DNA from: Marinobacter shengliensis
GTDB lineage: Bacteria; Pseudomonadota; Gammaproteobacteria; Pseudomonadales; Oleiphilaceae
Direction of reading: 5' to 3'
DNA length: 64,000 nt
NCBI RefSeq assembly: GCF_003007715.1
Contig: NZ_PXNO01000021.1
Location: 434,001 to 498,000 of the forward strand
Shown piece by piece: positions 28,168-36,365 of the stretch (positions within the stretch are counted from its first letter, which is position 1; the number at the start of each line of letters is the position of its first letter). Below the pieces are notes generated by a model. That model worked only from the letters and a program-made list of their open reading frames with translations. It had not been told where the DNA came from and ran no database searches. Both the position numbers and the translations under genes were made by a program.

Positions 28168-31100
28168 TTATTTCTGTGTGTAGGGGGAGAGGTAATTCAG
28201 GTTCAGTTTGCCCGGCGGGATCTCCAGATGAATCCGGCTGTTAGCATCAACCGCGACATTGGCGATACCTCCGCAGATATAGGTAAACGGCCAGATACCG
28301 CAGAGACCGCCCGTATTCTGCCCGGTGATTTCGATGGTTCCTCGGGCGTCCACGTTGATGGGCACAGCGTCCGTGTTACTCAATGAAATCTGCATTCGGC
28401 CATCGTCAAGGAAAGTAATAGGGCCTCTTAGTTGCAGGTTGTTGATTTCATAACTGCGCAGGTTATGAGTCAGGTTGGCTGGTCCGATGCTTGGGTTCAG
28501 GTAGGGCGCATCCAGGTAAACGTTGAGAGTGGTCTCGAACGTCAGTTGTCCACTTTCGTCGGTGGAAATGAAGCCCTTGGGGGGAATTCGACCGGCTTCG
28601 CTGTCGTTATCGTATCGGATACGCATCAACATCGGGCCCGTGGGAATCTCTTCATTCGGGCTCAGGTCGACGCTAAGAATGAAATCCGGAAAGGCATCAA
28701 TAAAGCTGGTGTCAATCCGGACCCAGACGCTGCTGGAGGTTGTCGCTAATATCGACGGATAGATATCGACTGGGATTCTCGGTCCGTTATCGCCGTCATT
28801 AGCCTGGGGGCTACCGTAGACCAATGTATCAAGCATCGCGGTCAGATAAATGGATTGGTCGCTGGCACAGTCTATACCAACCTGGCAGCCAATATTTGCA
28901 TTGGTTACGACCGTTGTGGTGTTCAGCGGTGAAACGCCGGTTGCATTCAGACCCACTGAATTGCGGAGTGTTTCGTCACCCGTCGCACCTTGCTCGATTC
29001 CCTTTTGATAAGTCAGGTCGGAGTTGGCATCTGCAGTTGGCAGGTTACGCAGAGGCAGGCTAACGGTTTGCGACTTCTCGGCTACCGCAATGAAATGATT
29101 TACCAGGGCCTGTCCGCCAAAGGTCCGATTGTTTCGATTCCGTGTGCCCTGAGTGAGCAGTTCGGTTTGCAGCGGAAGGCCTGAAACAGAGCGGATGGCG
29201 TCAGTGCTGTTCAAGGTATACCGATACTGACCTCCGGGTTCCCAGCCTATAACTGGCGTAATCACCAGGCTGCGTGGCGTGCGGGTAACATCGTATTCGC
29301 CGACAGGTACCGGCACCCAGAGACCATCCTGGAATGCCTCTAGAGAGAAGCTTGTGCCAGGGATCAGCGTGTCTGGATCGATGTTCTGTGAAAAGCGCAC
29401 TACCAGAGGCTTATGTCTTGCGTGCTCGGGAATCGGCAGCAGGTCATCCGTTGTCTTGCCTCCGGCACATCGGCCCTGATGGCCTTGGCTAAGGTTGATT
29501 CCGGTTTTTGTGCACGGAAAACCGGGCATGGTCGCCAGCACCAGCGGTGATTGATCCTCAGGTGTGCCCGGCAGTGTGGGTGCAAGGTTGAAGTTAAGTG
29601 TGGTAGAGCCGAGGCTAAGCCCAGCTGTGTCCTTGATGTTCTCCAGAATCAAGCTGTACTCCGTGCCATGCACCAGTGTTTGCTCTGGCTTGATAATCAG
29701 GACAGACCCGTTCAGAGCGCGTTCTGCGTTAAGCTCGTTACCGCCTCCAAACAGTTTAACGGTGTCCTGATTGATCGTGCCCGGCAGCACAGGTTCCGAG
29801 AAGTAGACGATTAGCGGGTCACCGGGGCGTAACGTATCTTCGGAATCGTCGCCAGGCACCCAGCTTTTGATGAACGGTGCCTGGGTGTCGGCAAAGTTTT
29901 CTGCCGCAGGCGCATCATTTGGGTTCCGATAGCCCTCAAGCCGGAAAGAAATCAGCCCGGATGCCACATCCACGCCCATCACGTCGGGCTCGATTACGCC
30001 AACGGCTTCGATGGTCAGGGTGCCTTGCTCCACGATGGCGGTGCCAACCAAGTGCACGTGCAGCAGTTCCTGAGCCAGCGCAGCATTGGCAATGGTATTG
30101 CCGGTATTGAGCGCCATGTCGATAAAGAGCTCAACCATCCGTGGCGCATTCTCATCATCGGTGTAAGGGTTTGCCATCAGAAAGCCATTGGCATCTGACA
30201 GGAAGCGCACTTCTATTGCCTCTGATGAAAAACCTGCGGGCAGGGCGCCCGCCACGTTGACATCCACATTGGAGCCGGACATCAGGGTGCCCCGATCAAT
30301 CCGCAGCGGCACGCTCTGTTTGTTGGCGTCAAAACGCGGTATGTAGCCTAGCTCTGCGAAGACGGTTCCCTGCGCACGGGTACTGTTGTCCTGTCCCAAA
30401 AGAATTGAACGCAGGCCCACTGAATTGAAGCCTTCACCGGAAAGTGAAAGATCGCCCAGGGTGGTTGTGGCGGTTTGCGGCATCCGCTCCCTCTCACCCT
30501 TGGGTGAACGGGAATCGAGAGGTTGGATGGTCAGCAGGGAGTCATCCGACAGGTTCAATGGCGCCTGGGCCAGCATGCTCCGAATGTTGTCGCTGAGGTG
30601 TAGGGAATAGGTTTGGTTCGGGTCCAGGTCTGACTCAGGGTCAATGGTGACCCGGTGGCCACTGACATAAAGTTGCGCTGCAACCGGTTCATTCTGACTA
30701 TCCCGTAGTGCAATGGTGTCTCCGTAACGGAGGGTTTGTTCATCCACTGGTTCGGTAAACTGAATCCTCAGGGCCGAGATGTCTGTTACAGGATAGCGAT
30801 CGTTCCCTGCAGGAATAACCCGGGCCAGATCAAAGCCGGTGCCTTCTGCGCGGTCCAATAGTGGGCCACTGGTAGCCGGCGCCGTGGTAAATTCAATGCC
30901 GCCATTCGGGAGCGTTACCAGATCACTACCCGCCTTTAGACCATTGGTGATCAGGGTATAACGGGTGCCGGGTAACAGCGCTTCTGCCGGCCGAAGGGCC
31001 ACCCCCCGGTTCTCTGCGGTCATTTTCGCGTCCGTCAGAGTTACAGTGTCGCCGTGCTCGCTCTCGAGTTGGAGACTTGAGGCAAGTTCGCCCTCGGGGG

Positions 31101-31287
31101 TGGCTATGCCCTGGGTAAAGCGCAGGAAGATGGGCGTGCTGATGGCCACGGCGGCTTGCCCGGCCATGGGGTAGCTGAAATACAGGTCAGCCTTCGTTAG
31201 CTCTGACCGGTTCACGGTTTGCTCGTCGCCGCCGCAGCCCGCAAGAACAGACGTGACCAGGGCTATTGCCAGAATGGAACGCTTCAT
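28168..31287 (-). CDS. Large Ig-like domain lipoprotein B (AupB-like)
   Basis: Lipoprotein of 1039 residues with lipobox LAGC and Cys18. It is a paralogue of the lipoprotein at 23.2 kb: an opening Ig-like module (YFSYPMAGQAAVAISTPIFL), repeated modules (PLIVYFSEPVLPGTINQDTV; PLVVRFSQNIDPDTLIPGTS), and a conserved end with GPITFLDDGRMQIS and LNLNYLSP. It starts 11 bases after the porin B stop, with GAGG before the ATG. The residue after the lipid-bearing Cys is Gly, which by the E. coli rule favours the outer membrane, whereas AupB is described as an inner membrane protein, so location is open. Confidence 0.75.
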   Translation of the reverse strand: MKRSILAIALVTSVLAGCGGDEQTVNRSELTKADLYFSYPMAGQAAVAISTPIFLRFTQGIATPEGELASSLQLESEHGDTVTLTDAKMTAENRGVALRPAEALLPGTRYTLITNGLKAGSDLVTLPNGGIEFTTAPATSGPLLDRAEGTGFDLARVIPAGNDRYPVTDISALRIQFTEPVDEQTLRYGDTIALRDSQNEPVAAQLYVSGHRVTIDPESDLDPNQTYSLHLSDNIRSMLAQAPLNLSDDSLLTIQPLDSRSPKGERERMPQTATTTLGDLSLSGEGFNSVGLRSILLGQDNSTRAQGTVFAELGYIPRFDANKQSVPLRIDRGTLMSGSNVDVNVAGALPAGFSSEAIEVRFLSDANGFLMANPYTDDENAPRMVELFIDMALNTGNTIANAALAQELLHVHLVGTAIVEQGTLTIEAVGVIEPDVMGVDVASGLISFRLEGYRNPNDAPAAENFADTQAPFIKSWVPGDDSEDTLRPGDPLIVYFSEPVLPGTINQDTVKLFGGGNELNAERALNGSVLIIKPEQTLVHGTEYSLILENIKDTAGLSLGSTTLNFNLAPTLPGTPEDQSPLVLATMPGFPCTKTGINLSQGHQGRCAGGKTTDDLLPIPEHARHKPLVVRFSQNIDPDTLIPGTSFSLEAFQDGLWVPVPVGEYDVTRTPRSLVITPVIGWEPGGQYRYTLNSTDAIRSVSGLPLQTELLTQGTRNRNNRTFGGQALVNHFIAVAEKSQTVSLPLRNLPTADANSDLTYQKGIEQGATGDETLRNSVGLNATGVSPLNTTTVVTNANIGCQVGIDCASDQSIYLTAMLDTLVYGSPQANDGDNGPRIPVDIYPSILATTSSSVWVRIDTSFIDAFPDFILSVDLSPNEEIPTGPMLMRIRYDNDSEAGRIPPKGFISTDESGQLTFETTLNVYLDAPYLNPSIGPANLTHNLRSYEINNLQLRGPITFLDDGRMQISLSNTDAVPINVDARGTIEITGQNTGGLCGIWPFTYICGGIANVAVDANSRIHLEIPPGKLNLNYLSPYTQK

Positions 31288-31298
31288 ACTACACCTCG

Positions 31299-32642
31299 TC
31301 AGAACTTGAAGGTCACAGAGCCCGCGACAACGTGCACGTCGCCATCGGTTTCGACGGTTTCATTGGCGGTTTCGCTACCAAACGGGGTTACCTGAAAATC
31401 CCGCTTCTGCAGTTGCTGGTACTGGTAGCCGAGATCAAACCGGACCGGATAGGCAAACAGGCGAGTGCGCTCGTATTCAGCGCTGACGCCCAGACCAATT
31501 ACGATCTTGTCGTTGTCGAAGTAGTTGACCTCCGGGTTCTGGGTGCTGCGCAAGGGGGATTCTTCATAAGCGACGCCCGCAGTGACAGCAAAGGCTCTGG
31601 TCAGCTGGTATTCGCCGCCAATTCTGGGGACGAGAATGTCGTCGAAAGACATTCTCAACCCTTCACTGACACCGCTTTGATTCTTGATGGTGTCATTGGC
31701 GAAGACATCTTCAAGTTCCGACCACTTCTGATGTTCGAGACTGGCTCCAACACGCCAGCCATCACCCCGGTAATGCAGGCCGAAAGCGATGATCTCGGGC
31801 TGGAAGGAGTCGATGGTGGAGACAGCCAGGGGCAATCCCGGCTCGGGAATAACCTGGGGGACCACCACATTGGCGTCCACCGTGGTTTTGGTATTGGAGC
31901 GGGCGCGATAGGCGAGGGCCGTCTCGAAGCCGCTGACGATGCACACCTGCTCCGGACAGATCGTTTCACCAAGATCGACGTTGACGCTGGCAATGCCTTT
32001 GATAGACGGTTTTGCGCTGACGCCCAGCCTTTCCTGGCTGGTCTCGCCACCGAGCGTAGAACGCGCGTCGAGGCTGGCTTCAGCCTGCAGGGTAATCCGC
32101 GCCGCCACACCCGCATCGATGCCCCGCCAAATCTTGGTTGCGCCGCCGATGTTCAGAAACAGAGGCTCGCGGCCGTATTGCAGGAACTGGCCGTCTTCCG
32201 AGGTTTCCGATTCAAAGGCCAGCATTTCCTTTCCGTATTTCTCAACGCCCGCCACAAAGCCCAGATACAGCGGATGGCCGAAACGGGTCAGCGAGCCCAG
32301 ATTGGTTTTCATGCCGACCAATACATGCTGGCTTGGGGAGCTGGAAACCACGTCACCATCCCGGTTTGGGCCGCTGGCGCGCAGTTCCTGCTCGGCATGC
32401 AGCAGGCCGGCAGTGAGCTCACCCCGGGGGTCCTTGGTCAGATAGGCGGGGTTGTAATAGGTGGCAGACACTTGTGTATTAAACATCGACAATGCCTGCG
32501 CTGAGGCAACATCAGTGGGCATCACGCCATAGGTGGTACCAAGGTTTCCCATGCTGGCACACACGGGTAACGACAGGGATAGACTGATCGCCGAAACAGA
32601 GGCGCAGAGAATCCGCTTACCTGCGAAATCAAAGCCGTGCAT
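31299..32642 (-). CDS. FadL-type outer membrane porin B (AupA-like)
   Basis: Outer membrane barrel of 447 residues, close paralogue of the porin at 26.5 kb. A signal peptide ends at about residue 30 (PVCA-SMGNLG), followed by the same hatch (TYGVMPTDVASAQALSMFN) and identical blocks such as MKTNLGSLTRF, FVAGVEKYGKEMLAF and GREPLFLNIGGAT. It ends VTFKF. A Cys pair (ICPEQVC) matches that of porin A. GGAG lies nine bases before the ATG, with an AANAANAA motif directly upstream of it. It is the first gene of cassette B. Confidence 0.82.
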   Translation of the reverse strand: MHGFDFAGKRILCASVSAISLSLSLPVCASMGNLGTTYGVMPTDVASAQALSMFNTQVSATYYNPAYLTKDPRGELTAGLLHAEQELRASGPNRDGDVVSSSPSQHVLVGMKTNLGSLTRFGHPLYLGFVAGVEKYGKEMLAFESETSEDGQFLQYGREPLFLNIGGATKIWRGIDAGVAARITLQAEASLDARSTLGGETSQERLGVSAKPSIKGIASVNVDLGETICPEQVCIVSGFETALAYRARSNTKTTVDANVVVPQVIPEPGLPLAVSTIDSFQPEIIAFGLHYRGDGWRVGASLEHQKWSELEDVFANDTIKNQSGVSEGLRMSFDDILVPRIGGEYQLTRAFAVTAGVAYEESPLRSTQNPEVNYFDNDKIVIGLGVSAEYERTRLFAYPVRFDLGYQYQQLQKRDFQVTPFGSETANETVETDGDVHVVAGSVTFKF

Positions 32643-32654
32643 TGTAATACTCCG

Positions 32655-32662
32655 TTGTTTTT
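32655..32662 (-). promoter_or_regulatory. Hfq/Crc-type CA motif at porin B ribosome binding site
   Basis: Minus-strand AAAAACAA fits AANAANAA and is separated by a single base from GGAG (32650-32653). It is placed like the motif before porin A although the flanking sequences differ, so the position appears conserved. Confidence 0.6.
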
Positions 32663-32852
32663 TTTAGTCGCTTGTCGGTCTTGTGACCGATTTATCATTA
32701 TTTTGTGATCATAAGCTGGACGGCGCACTGCGTGGTGTGGCTTTGGTGACAGGTAAAGAGGCGTTTGAGGGTCAAGATTGATATAAGTCACTGTCTGGCA
32801 TTGGGTTTGCGAGCCAGCCCGAGAAGTGCGGGAGGGATCAAGTTGTCCGTTT

Positions 32853-32868
32853 TGTGATGAGTTTCACA
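32853..32868. promoter_or_regulatory. CRP/Vfr-like binding site
   Basis: TGTGA-N6-TCACA with exact spacing (N6 is TGAGTT), 211 bases upstream of porin B. It could also act on the divergent side, but the next gene that way ends here, so cassette B is the likely target. Confidence 0.5.
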
Positions 32869-32973
32869 TATTTGGGGGGTTCAGCCGTGTGTTGATGAGC
32901 GCGGTAATTCCGCTTGATGCGTAAAGAAACCTGACAGCTACTTCTATGGTGGGCCAGGATCAGCGTGGTCGCT

Positions 32974-33003
32974 AAAAACAAAGCCCCCCGATAGGAGGGC
33001 TCT
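32974..33003 (-). terminator. Terminator of the PEP-CTERM gene
   Basis: Stem AGCCCTCC/GGGGGGCT (one G-T pair) followed on the minus strand by TTGTTTTT, 27 bases after the stop codon. Confidence 0.8.
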
Positions 33004-33029
33004 GAAGAGACGGCAACGACTTTAGCTGT

Positions 33030-33551
33030 TTATGCAGTGCGTTGCAGCTTCCGGCGAACCGTCAGCAGTCCCAGGATGCCGAGGCCGAGAAGGCCCAGCG
33101 TGCCGGGTTCGGGTACGGTAACAGTTCCACCGTTGAACTCGGTCAGATGGCTGAGCTCAAGCTCTTCCAACTTGTTTGCCCCAAAGTAGGCAAGCAGGTT
33201 AAACACGCCCCAGTCCATGCTCTGCTCGTTCTTGAACAGTACGTGTTTCCGAGCGTCTTTTACCAGAAAGTAAGTTGGTGCAGTGAACAGCTGGAAGGCG
33301 ATAACGCCGGCATCTTCCACTGTAACCTGGAAGCTGGCGGGGTCTGTCTTGCCTGCGAAGGTCAACTGGGTACCTGCTATGCCGGATGCCCAAGCTGTTT
33401 CCGTGGCTTCGCCAGAACTCATTCCGGTTGTTTCTGCCATGAACGTATCCAAACCACCCACGTCTGTACCACCCGCGATGGTGTAGGCAAAAGCGCTGCC
33501 ACTGACACTGAAAGCCAGTAACACACTGAATAACATAGTTTTGATTTTCAT
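33030..33551 (-). CDS. PEP-CTERM sorting domain protein
   Basis: Secreted protein of 173 residues. A signal peptide (MKIKTMLFSVLLAFSVSGSA) precedes a body of about 120 residues with no recognised domain. The C-terminus is a typical PEP-CTERM signal: VPEPGTLGLLGLGILGLLTV followed by RRKLQRTA. Such signals are cut by exosortase (EpsH/XrtA), and the proteins often go with exopolysaccharide export. No exosortase gene is in the window. The start at 33551 follows AAGGAG. It lies between porin cassette B and the LuxR-type regulator gene, on the same strand. Confidence 0.82.
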   Translation of the reverse strand: MKIKTMLFSVLLAFSVSGSAFAYTIAGGTDVGGLDTFMAETTGMSSGEATETAWASGIAGTQLTFAGKTDPASFQVTVEDAGVIAFQLFTAPTYFLVKDARKHVLFKNEQSMDWGVFNLLAYFGANKLEELELSHLTEFNGGTVTVPEPGTLGLLGLGILGLLTVRRKLQRTA

Positions 33552-33790
33552 GATGACACACTCCTTGAGATCAGCACCTGTCGGTGACCAACGGCACCCT
33601 GTATCGATCTTTTCACTACCCATTCCTTAAGGGCGTGTAGTGTCGGGTTTCCATACGGATGTCATAGAGGGTAAAGCAATCGGCGGGCCAAGGTTTCAGG
33701 GCATTGATCGATATGGGATTTTTGTCTCGATTTGCGCAAGGTGTGTAAAGTTACCTGACGTTTGGCTCGTAAAACCTGTTAAGGGATCTG

Positions 33791-35464
33791 TTAATGCTCA
33801 TTTGCGAGCCGGCAGTTGCGGGAATCTGCTATGGTTGCCAGAGTTTTGTATATCCGCTCGGTTTGCGAGACCGCCAGTGTCAGCCCCTCGCCCTCAACCA
33901 GCTCGATGGGGATGTCGGGGTTAATGCCTCGGAAAATATTCAGGTGAGAAAGCGGCGTGCTGGCGTTGTGGCTTCCATGAATGAGTGTCAGGGGCAGGTT
34001 TGGAGTTTCCAGCAAGTGCCCCCAATCCTGAATCATGATCCTGAGGTCCTCCAGGTACCCCGCTCCGAGTTGATTGACATAAAACCCATAGGCTGCAACG
34101 ACTCCCTGTTTTAGGGAATTCTTGCGAATCAAATGTTCATCCGGTTCCACACCCTCGAAAATCACTTTCGGCCACTGCTCAGGGCCGAGCTTTCTCATCC
34201 TCAGGATCAGCAGGCGAATCAATAACCTGGCCAGCCAGGGCGCGTGGCGGGCAGCTTGTATGAAGATGGCCTGATGAGCTGGCATGGCGTTGATCTGTTC
34301 CAGCTCCTTGAACGGTGGCGCGGCAGAGACAGAAACAACGCCGTTTATCTGGATGCCGGAGTGTTGCATGAGCGCAAGTGCCGGTATCAGGGCGACTTCG
34401 TGGGACAGAATGGTTACCTTGGAGATCGACAGGGAGCCAAGTACGGCGAGGATATCGTGGCACTGGCTTTCCAGTGGGTCTTCGGTTTTGTCCGATGGTT
34501 CGGTCCGGCCATAGCCGGCACGTTCAACGGCTATGATATCCAGACCAAACTGCGCGGCCAGTCGCCGCTCATCCGGAAAATCCCCGGCACCGAAAGACGG
34601 ACCGTGCAGGAAAAGCACTGGCCGGCCGCCGGGTTTACCAAATCTTCGCCAGCCAATCCGTCGTTGCTCGCGAAACAGCTCGTGGATGCTCATGGGGTAA
34701 TCGTCGTAGTGAACGGACAGCAGATCCCCCTTTGTCGTCACGGTGTCCATCGCAGTCGCTGCAGAGGCGGCCATGGTAGCAGCCTGCACCTGGCTTTTGG
34801 CGCCGAGCTTTTGCAACAGGCTTTTGATCTGTTGCCGAACGGTTGTCACTGAGCTGCCCCGCTCTTCGGCGATCTCTTCTGACGAGCAGCCGCGAGACAG
34901 AAGCGCGAGAATATGGCGTTCGCTGGCGGACAGGCCAAAGACGCCGGCAAAGGCCAGATCTATGGATTCTGGCCAGTGTTGTTGTAAAGCATTCAGCACG
35001 AAGGTTTTCAGCTTCTGGTGGTACATGCCCACGAGAATCAAAGGCAGGGCATGCTCGTCGCTCCCTTTTCGATAGGCCTTAAGCAACGTGGGCCCTTGAG
35101 CGGTGGCAAGGCGTTCCTTGAACTGGTGGAAAGCCTCCGGGCTGATGCCAAGAGCGACCAAACCGTCACCGGATCGCATATCAAACAGCTGAGCGGCACC
35201 GGCATTGAGGGCCACAACCTGGCCAGACTCGTTGAGCGCCAGGGCAGGCGCTGTGTGGTCATTGACCAATTTGTACAGCGGGTCGTGCCCGGTTGCACGC
35301 TCCTCGAGGTCATGCAGAGCGGTCGACAGCTCCAGCGCCAGTTCCGTGGGCAGAATGGCTTGCGAGCTGAGATCCGGTGCCAGGGCCACGATCAGGTCCG
35401 CAAACTCTGCTTTCCTGGCCGCCACGGCAGAAACCAGTTCTTTGAGATTGTGATTGTCTGGCAT
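33791..35464 (-). CDS. LuxR-type regulator fused to a degenerate alpha/beta-hydrolase domain
   Basis: Protein of 557 residues. Residues 65-165 look PAS-like, residues 178-235 are a LuxR/GerE helix-turn-helix (LSASERHILALLSRGCSSEE, VRQQIKSLLQKLG), and residues 250-550 are an alpha/beta-hydrolase fold (VLFLHGPSFGAGDFP; VERAGYGRTEPSD). The nucleophile elbow, normally GHSxG, reads SHEVA with Glu at the Ser position. The usual acid position reads GSHNASTP and the usual His reads GEGLTLAVS. All three catalytic residues appear lost, so the domain more likely binds a ligand than cleaves it. It is divergent from a methyltransferase/ATP-grasp operon and a candidate operator lies between them. Confidence 0.8.
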   Translation of the reverse strand: MPDNHNLKELVSAVAARKAEFADLIVALAPDLSSQAILPTELALELSTALHDLEERATGHDPLYKLVNDHTAPALALNESGQVVALNAGAAQLFDMRSGDGLVALGISPEAFHQFKERLATAQGPTLLKAYRKGSDEHALPLILVGMYHQKLKTFVLNALQQHWPESIDLAFAGVFGLSASERHILALLSRGCSSEEIAEERGSSVTTVRQQIKSLLQKLGAKSQVQAATMAASAATAMDTVTTKGDLLSVHYDDYPMSIHELFREQRRIGWRRFGKPGGRPVLFLHGPSFGAGDFPDERRLAAQFGLDIIAVERAGYGRTEPSDKTEDPLESQCHDILAVLGSLSISKVTILSHEVALIPALALMQHSGIQINGVVSVSAAPPFKELEQINAMPAHQAIFIQAARHAPWLARLLIRLLILRMRKLGPEQWPKVIFEGVEPDEHLIRKNSLKQGVVAAYGFYVNQLGAGYLEDLRIMIQDWGHLLETPNLPLTLIHGSHNASTPLSHLNIFRGINPDIPIELVEGEGLTLAVSQTERIYKTLATIADSRNCRLANEH

Positions 35465-35521
35465 CTGTCTCCGCCGGATTTGTGTTATCGGTTAAACGAA
35501 ACCGGGGCCTTACCGGATCAC

Positions 35522-35543
35522 TTTATACCAGATGGTAGATGCT
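35522..35543 (+). promoter_or_regulatory. Shared dyad motif, copy 1 (methyltransferase operon/regulator gene)
   Basis: A 22-bp sequence with core TACCA-GA-TGGTA (35526-35537), identical to one at 39567-39588. It lies 55 bases before the methyltransferase start and reads in the same direction relative to that operon as copy 2 does to its gene. It is also 58 bases from the divergent regulator gene. It is a good candidate for the operator of the LuxR-type regulator. Confidence 0.65.
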
Positions 35544-35597
35544 GCCCTGAGCTAGGCGTATTAATGTTAACCAAAAAATCAGGGGAGTCACGGGCAG

Positions 35598-36365
35598 GTG
35601 ATTGCAGACTATGCAGAAATTTTCCAGCACCGGGGCGGCAGCTACCACCGAGCCATGTTAAATGTGCCCCATGCCCGGGAGCGTGAGTTTCAGCGGGCCG
35701 TTGAGCCGCTGGCTGCGGATCTCGCAGCTAATCCCATGCTGCGGGTAGCGGATGTGCCCGCCGGTGGTAAGTATCTTCAGTATTTCCTTCCCAACTCCAT
35801 CATCTATCAGGGCTTTGACCCCAGCTCGGGCTTTAATAGCGACCTGCACGAAAGCTGCGGGCTGGCCGATTTACCCTTTGCTGATCAATCCATCGATGCA
35901 CTTGTAAGCCTTGCAGGGCTGCATCATTGCACGGATAAGCGCCCGTTTCTGAATGCCTGTCACCGTGCGCTGGTGCCCCGGGGCTTGTTGTCTGTTCTTG
36001 ATGTGCGAGCCGGTTCGCCCGAAGCCCACTTCCTGGATGAGTTTGTGGGTGAATACAATGGTATGGGGCATGAGGGCGACTATCTCGGGCCTGAGTTCGT
36101 GTTGCAGTGTGATACACAACACTGGGAGATCCTCTCGGCGGGGATGGTGGATTGTCACTGGCAATTCGTCAGCAAAACCGAGCTTTGTGATTTCTGTCGC
36201 GGCTTATTTCGTCTGCAGAACGTCTCCAATACGATGATACTGGATGCCGTTGTCCGATACCTGGACTTCAGGGCAAGCATGGATTCGCACGAACCGGTGC
36301 AGATGCCATGGCGCCTCTACCGTGTGGTAGCTCGCAAACGGTTTCCGAGCCAGAGGGAGCACTGA
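35598..36365 (+). CDS. Class I SAM-dependent methyltransferase
   Basis: Protein of 255 residues. Motif I is VADVPAGGKYLQYF, close to the usual glycine loop. Later motifs follow (LADLPFADQSIDALVSLAGL, then LVPRGLLSVLDVRAG), as in UbiE/Methyltransf_11 enzymes. The start is GTG at 35598 with AGGGGAG ten bases upstream. Its stop directly abuts the ATG of the ATP-grasp gene (TGAATG), so the two are translated together. The substrate is unknown; methylating a precursor or product of the ATP-grasp ligase is a reasonable guess. Confidence 0.8.
   Translation: MIADYAEIFQHRGGSYHRAMLNVPHAREREFQRAVEPLAADLAANPMLRVADVPAGGKYLQYFLPNSIIYQGFDPSSGFNSDLHESCGLADLPFADQSIDALVSLAGLHHCTDKRPFLNACHRALVPRGLLSVLDVRAGSPEAHFLDEFVGEYNGMGHEGDYLGPEFVLQCDTQHWEILSAGMVDCHWQFVSKTELCDFCRGLFRLQNVSNTMILDAVVRYLDFRASMDSHEPVQMPWRLYRVVARKRFPSQREH

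Larger units (their letters stand above)
32643..32973 (-). promoter_or_regulatory. Upstream region of cassette B
   Basis: About 330 bp between the porin B start and the PEP-CTERM terminator, without a plausible gene. It contains a CA motif next to the Shine-Dalgarno and a site matching the CRP/Vfr consensus, both listed separately. Confidence 0.5.

Noticed and set aside
31266..32504. A 412-codon open frame antisense to porin B
   Set aside because: Overlaps a well-supported outer membrane protein gene along its length; a shadow of high-GC codon use.
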